Shown here: positions 60,498-64,000 of the stretch, one piece after another | How positions within the stretch are numbered: the first letter of the stretch is position 1 | Layout: each line of letters starts with the position of its first letter | Origin: Sulfuritalea sp. | Lineage (GTDB): Bacteria > Pseudomonadota > Gammaproteobacteria > Burkholderiales > Rhodocyclaceae | NCBI GenBank assembly: GCA_030247575.1 | Contig: JAOTRV010000002.1 | Coordinates: 62,001 to 126,000, forward strand | Length of the DNA stretch: 64,000 nucleotides | Direction of reading: 5' to 3' | Made by a program: the position numbers and the translations under genes | Notes under the pieces: generated by a model | The model's input: the letters and a program-made list of their open reading frames with translations, nothing else | The model's database searches: none | Told to the model about the DNA's origin: nothing

Positions 60498-61939
60498 TGC
60501 TTTCGTCCGTAGTTGTCTTCGAAGCGCACGATGTCGTCCTCGCCCAGATAGCTGCCCGATTGCACCTCGATGATTTCGAGCGGAATCTGGCCGGGATTTT
60601 CCAGGCGGTGCTTGACGCCCAGCGGGATGTAGGTCGACTCGTTCTCGCCGAGCAGGATGATCTCTTCGCCGCGGGTGACCTTGGCGGTGCCGCGCACCAC
60701 TACCCAGTGCTCGGCGCGGTGGTGATGCATTTGCAGCGACAGGGTGGCGCCGGGGCGCACCACGATGCGCTTGACCTGGAAGCGCTCGCCGCTGTCGATG
60801 CCGTCGTACCAGCCCCAGGGCCGATGCACCTTGCGGTGCAGATCGGCTTCACTGCGACCGGCCGCCTTGAGGCGGCTGACGATGGTCTTCACCTCCTGGG
60901 TGCGCGCCTTGGGCGCGATCAGTACGGCATCGGCGGTTTCCACCACCACCATGTCCTCGCAACCGATGCAGGCGACCAGCCCGTGTTCGGCGATCACCAG
61001 GTTGCCGTGCGAATCCTGCAGCCAGACGTCGCCCTTGACGGCGTTGTCGTCGGCGTCGCGATCGATCGCCTGCCACAGGGCGTCCCAGGCGCCGACGTCG
61101 GACCAGCCGGCGTCGAGCGGAATCACCCGGCTCGGAATGCCCAGCTCCGTCGCGGCCGGGAGCTTTTCCATGACGGCATAGTCGATCGAGTCCGCGGGGG
61201 AGGCGGCGAACGCCGCCGCATCGAGGCGCACGAAATCGCCGTCGTCCTGCGCGGCATCCACCGCCTTGCGGCAGGCGGCAAGCATCTCCGGCGCGAAACG
61301 GCCGATGGCTTTCAGCCACACCGAGGCGCGCAGCATGAAAATGCCGCTGTTCCACAGGTGGTGCCCGCCCGTCAGATAGCCTTGCGCCGTCGCCAGGTCC
61401 GGCTTCTCGGCAAACGCCGCCAGCACCCGCACAGCGGCCTTGTCGCTGCCGGCGCGGGCCTCGATATAGCCGTAGCCGGTTTCGGGGCGGTCGGGAACGA
61501 TGCCGAAGGTGACCACCGCGCCGCGCTCGGCTTCCGGCAGGCCGCGCCGGACAGCATTCCGGAACGCATCGGCGTCGCGCACATGGTGATCGGCCGGAGT
61601 GGCCAGAAGCACGGGATCGGCGCCATCACGACTCGCATACAGGGCGGCCGCCGTCAACGCGGGGGCGGTGTTGCGGCCGACCGGTTCCAGCAGCAGGGTC
61701 CAGCTCGCCAGTCCGAGCTGGCGCAACTGCTCGGCCGTGATGAAGCGGTACTCCTGATTGCTGACGACGATCGGCGTTCCCAGAGGCAGGCCTTCGAGAC
61801 GGCGCAGGGTGTTCTGCAGCAGGCTCTCGCCGTCCAGCAGGGGCTGCAGCTGCTTCGGATGCTTCTCGCGCGAGACGGGCCACAGCCGCGTGCCGGAGCC
61901 GCCGCTGAGAACGACCGGAAGCAGCAGCGCATCAGACAT
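60494..61939 (-). CDS. manC: Mannose-1-phosphate guanylyltransferase/mannose-6-phosphate isomerase
   Basis: A 481-residue bifunctional enzyme. [20 protein letters not shown] starts the guanylyltransferase domain and YGYIEAR plus FAEKPD are in the nucleotide and sugar site. The C-terminal cupin domain ([21 protein letters not shown]) is the phosphomannose isomerase part. It makes GDP-mannose from Man-1-P and supplies Gmd. It overlaps the UDP-glucuronate-epimerase gene by 8 bases and gmd by 4. Confidence 0.95.
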   Translation of the reverse strand: MSDALLLPVVLSGGSGTRLWPVSREKHPKQLQPLLDGESLLQNTLRRLEGLPLGTPIVVSNQEYRFITAEQLRQLGLASWTLLLEPVGRNTAPALTAAALYASRDGADPVLLATPADHHVRDADAFRNAVRRGLPEAERGAVVTFGIVPDRPETGYGYIEARAGSDKAAVRVLAAFAEKPDLATAQGYLTGGHHLWNSGIFMLRASVWLKAIGRFAPEMLAACRKAVDAAQDDGDFVRLDAAAFAASPADSIDYAVMEKLPAATELGIPSRVIPLDAGWSDVGAWDALWQAIDRDADDNAVKGDVWLQDSHGNLVIAEHGLVACIGCEDMVVVETADAVLIAPKARTQEVKTIVSRLKAAGRSEADLHRKVHRPWGWYDGIDSGERFQVKRIVVRPGATLSLQMHHHRAEHWVVVRGTAKVTRGEEIILLGENESTYIPLGVKHRLENPGQIPLEIIEVQSGSYLGEDDIVRFEDNYGRKQ

Positions 61940-62939
61940 TCATGTAGGCCCGGTACCAATCGACGAAGCGGCGTACGCCGTCGACCACGGGCGTCTTTGG
62001 CGAGAATCCGGTGATGCGGCTGAGTTCGGCGGTGTCGGCGTGGGTGGCCGGCACATCGCCGTCCTGCAGCGGCAGGAAATTCTTCGTCGCCTGTCTTCCC
62101 AAGGCCTGCTCCAGCGCCTCGATGTAGGCCATCAGCTCGACCGGCTGGTGGTTGCCGATGTTGAACACGCGATACGGCGCCCAGCTGGTCGCCGGATCGG
62201 GAACCTGCTTGTCGAACGCCGGATTGGCCTGCGGCGGACGATCGAGGACGCGGATCACGCCTTCGGCAATGTCGTCGATGTAGGTGAAGTCGCGCCGCAT
62301 CTTGCCGTGGTTGAAGACATCGATCGGGCGGCCTTCGAGAATGGCCTTGGCAAACAGAAACAAGGCCATGTCGGGGCGACCCCACGGTCCATACACGGTG
62401 AAGAAGCGCAGGCCGGTGGTGGGCAGTGCGAACAGATGGCTGTAGGTGTGCGCCATCAGCTCGTTGGACTTCTTGGTCGCGGCATAGAGGCTGACCGGAT
62501 GATCGACGTTGTCGTGCTCCGAAAAAGGCATCCGCTCGTTGCCGCCGTAGATGCTTGAGCTGCTGGCATAGACGAAGTGCTCGACGCCGCCATGGCGGCA
62601 ACCTTCGAGAATGTTGACGAAGCCGACCACGTTGCTGTCGACGTAAGCATGCGGATTCTGCAGCGAGTAGCGCACGCCGGCCTGCGCCGCCAGATTGACG
62701 ACGCGCTGCGGGCGTTCCCTGGCGAACAGGGCGGCGATGCCGTCGCGGTCGGCGATGTCGAGCCGCGACAGCTTGAAGCGCGAATGGGGGGTCAGGCGCG
62801 CCAGGCGCGCTTCCTTGAGGGCAACGTCGTAGTAATCGTTGAGGTTGTCTACGCCTACCACCTCGTCGCCGCGCGCCAGCAGGCGCTCGCAGACGTGCAT
62901 CCCAATAAAACCGGCGGCGCCGGTGAGCAGAACTTTCAT
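61932..62939 (-). CDS. UDP-glucuronate 4-epimerase-like SDR
   Basis: A 335-residue extended [23 protein letters not shown] binds [19 protein letters not shown] has the Ser, and Tyr-x3-Lys lies in [34 protein letters not shown] is a signature of UDP-glucuronate 4-epimerases (LpsL/Cap1J/WbnF type). It would interconvert UDP-GlcA and UDP-GalA. ATG at 62939 was chosen as the family start; the longer in-frame extension overlaps the GT2 gene. It overlaps that gene by 4 bases. Confidence 0.9.
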   Translation of the reverse strand: MKVLLTGAAGFIGMHVCERLLARGDEVVGVDNLNDYYDVALKEARLARLTPHSRFKLSRLDIADRDGIAALFARERPQRVVNLAAQAGVRYSLQNPHAYVDSNVVGFVNILEGCRHGGVEHFVYASSSSIYGGNERMPFSEHDNVDHPVSLYAATKKSNELMAHTYSHLFALPTTGLRFFTVYGPWGRPDMALFLFAKAILEGRPIDVFNHGKMRRDFTYIDDIAEGVIRVLDRPPQANPAFDKQVPDPATSWAPYRVFNIGNHQPVELMAYIEALEQALGRQATKNFLPLQDGDVPATHADTAELSRITGFSPKTPVVDGVRRFVDWYRAYMNV

Positions 62940-63700
62940 TGATTGCTTCTCTGAAAATCGAGCATTTTCGCATACTTGGCGAAGCTCGCCGCGCAACCGA
63001 CAAGGATGTGCACCAGACCGGGAAGCCCGTCCAGCAGTCCCATCCGGAGAAAATAGAACTTCATGAAACGCAGCAAGGGCGACAGCAGCAGATGCATCAC
63101 CGTCGCCCGCTTGCCGCACGCCAGCGCCGCCTCGGCGGCGAGAGTGCTGTAACGGTTCTGCTTGGCGAGATAGGTTTCCAGCGACTCCGCCGAGTCGTGC
63201 AAGAGATCGCCCGGCAGCGTGCCGGTTTTGCCCGTGGCCAGCACCTTCTCGTGCACCGCGTCGTCCGACCAGCGCGCGCGGCGCCGATCGAAGAGACGCA
63301 AGCTCCAGTCGGGATAGCCCTCGCCATGCTTCAGGTAGCGCCCCATGAAACGATTGCAGCGGGCGAAGCGATAGCTCCGATGGGTCGGCGCCGACAGCGC
63401 GGCGAGAATGCCCTCGCGCAGGCCCTCGCTCACCCGCTCGTCGGCGTCGATGCAGAGCACCCAGTCGTGGCTTGCCTGTTCGACGGCAAACTGCTTCTGC
63501 GGCCCGAAGCCGCGCCAATCGCACTGGACGACCCGGGCGCCGCGGGCCTCGGCGATTGCGACCGTTTCATCCTCGCTGCCCGAATCGACGACCATGATTT
63601 CATCGCAGAAATCCACGCTCGCAAGACACTCGCCGAGCTGACTGGCGGCGTTCCTGGTGATCAGCACGGCGGAAAGGGGCAAGCGGTCGGCGGAGGTCAT
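62936..63700 (-). CDS. LPS-core-type GT2 glycosyltransferase (WaaE/KdtX-like)
   Basis: A 254-residue GT-A glycosyltransferase. [20 protein letters not shown] starts the fold, [19 protein letters not shown] follows, and [14 protein letters not shown] carries the metal-binding Asp-x-Asp. This pattern is typical of WaaE/KdtX glucosyltransferases acting on LPS inner core. A C-terminal hydrophobic stretch ([20 protein letters not shown]) suggests membrane contact. ATG at 63700 starts the domain. It is the first gene of the long minus-strand unit and diverges from waaC 61 bases away. Confidence 0.85.
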   Translation of the reverse strand: MTSADRLPLSAVLITRNAASQLGECLASVDFCDEIMVVDSGSEDETVAIAEARGARVVQCDWRGFGPQKQFAVEQASHDWVLCIDADERVSEGLREGILAALSAPTHRSYRFARCNRFMGRYLKHGEGYPDWSLRLFDRRRARWSDDAVHEKVLATGKTGTLPGDLLHDSAESLETYLAKQNRYSTLAAEAALACGKRATVMHLLLSPLLRFMKFYFLRMGLLDGLPGLVHILVGCAASFAKYAKMLDFQRSNQ

Positions 63701-63712
63701 GGCGGCTATAAT
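63684..63712 (+). promoter_or_regulatory. Candidate waaC promoter
   Basis: A perfect TATAAT hexamer lies at 63707-63712 on the plus strand, about 50 bases before the waaC ATG. A weak -35-like region would fall near 63684-63689. The overlap with the divergent GT2 start leaves a 61-base intergenic space. Only the -10 hexamer is convincing. Confidence 0.35.
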
Positions 63713-63761
63713 TGCGTTTGGGATGCATTTTACGGCGCAAGGCGTCATCCCGCCCCTACCG

Positions 63762-64000
63762 ATGCGCATTCTTCTCATCAAAACATCCTCCCTCGGCGAC
63801 GTGGTACACAACCTGCCGGTCGTCGGCGACCTGCGCCGCAGCTATCCCGAAGCAAAAATCGACTGGGTCGTGGAGGAGGGCTTTGCCGACATTCCGCGCC
63901 TGCACCCGGGGCTTCGGCGCGTCATCCCCGTTGCACTGAGGCGATGGCGCAAGGCCATGTTCGCCCCTGCGACATGGCGGGAAGTCCGGTCCTTCCGCAC
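63762..64000 (+). CDS. waaC: LPS heptosyltransferase I (5' part; gene continues beyond window)
   Basis: The plus-strand frame beginning at ATG 63762 runs open to the window end. Its start MRILLIKTSSLGDVVHNLPV is the hallmark of WaaC (GT9), followed by DLRRSYPEAKIDWVVEEGFA. It adds the first heptose to Kdo in LPS core. It diverges from the GT2 gene. Only about 79 residues are visible of an expected 320 or so, so the nucleotide-binding C-terminal domain is not seen. Confidence 0.88.
   Translation, partial: MRILLIKTSSLGDVVHNLPVVGDLRRSYPEAKIDWVVEEGFADIPRLHPGLRRVIPVALRRWRKAMFAPATWREVRSFR

Noticed and set aside
58435-60512. Long plus-strand frames antisense to fcl and gmd
   Set aside because: They lack domain motifs and lie opposite strongly conserved enzymes.

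Overview
The window reads as one large, mosaic surface-polysaccharide (O-antigen/EPS) locus from a high-GC Gram-negative bacterium. Family content and order (zinc-ribbon/DUF3426 protein, PfkB kinase, glycine-zipper lipoprotein, ApaH, WbpL/WbpM-type initiation genes, a MarR-type EPS regulator, secreted LigE-type DNA ligase, WaaC heptosyltransferase) suggest a betaproteobacterium, perhaps Rhodocyclales-like. That placement is inferred from gene families only. No tRNA, rRNA, CRISPR array or intact insertion sequence was seen.

Layout. 1-3.7 kb holds conserved chromosomal genes on both strands (DUF3426 fragment, kinase, lipoprotein, apaH, a GT9 glycosyltransferase). From 3.65 kb to 63.7 kb essentially everything is on the minus strand, so transcription runs from high to low coordinates. 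The right flank (63.7-57.6 kb) has an LPS-core-type GT2, a UDP-glucuronate-4-epimerase-like enzyme, ManC, Gmd, Fcl and LigE. A Wzy/ligase-like membrane protein (57.5-56.2 kb) sits between LigE and a second, 3'-only copy of ligE. Next come a PIN-toxin remnant and a MarR-EPS regulator with a small partner (55.6-54.5 kb). A PglK-like ABC flippase follows (54.2-52.4 kb).

The middle is a chain of nucleotide-sugar modules. (1) 52.3-45.0 kb: HddA, GmhA and HddC (GDP-D-glycero-D-manno-heptose), mixed with an Fcl-like reductase, a split transketolase and a ColD-type 3-dehydratase. (2) 45.0-40.6 kb: two glycosyltransferases and two Gfo/Idh oxidoreductases. (3) 40.6-29.4 kb: a complete legionaminic-acid pathway of the GDP-linked type (LegB, LegC, NeuD-like acetyltransferase, LegI, LegG, PtmE-like, CMP-transferase, PtmA-like SDR), with a WbpG/HisH/HisF amidotransferase set that would convert an acetamido to an acetamidino group. 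(4) 29.3-27.7 kb: two methyltransferases. (5) 27.6-19.5 kb: a tightly coupled run of nine enzymes (aminotransferase, two Gfo/Idh enzymes, KdsB-like cytidylyltransferase, SIS isomerase, SDR, 3-dehydroquinate-synthase-like cyclase, 2-hydroxyacid dehydrogenase, cyclase-family hydrolase). I cannot match this set to a known pathway, and it is my leading candidate for an undescribed activated sugar or cyclitol. (6) 19.5-10.3 kb: two large surface-carbohydrate proteins, SDR enzymes and glycosyltransferases. (7) 10.3-7.3 kb: a triad predicted to make UDP-L-QuiNAc or L-RhaNAc. (8) 7.1-3.7 kb: a VapBC toxin-antitoxin pair, then the WbpL-type initiating transferase and WbpM-type dehydratase.

Neighbouring genes mostly overlap by 4-35 bases or lie a few bases apart, as expected for long operons. 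Traces of repeated recombination include a partial ligE duplicate, a truncated tandem SDR copy, a broken PIN gene, a possible epimerase remnant before wbpL, and patches that look AT-richer than the flanks.
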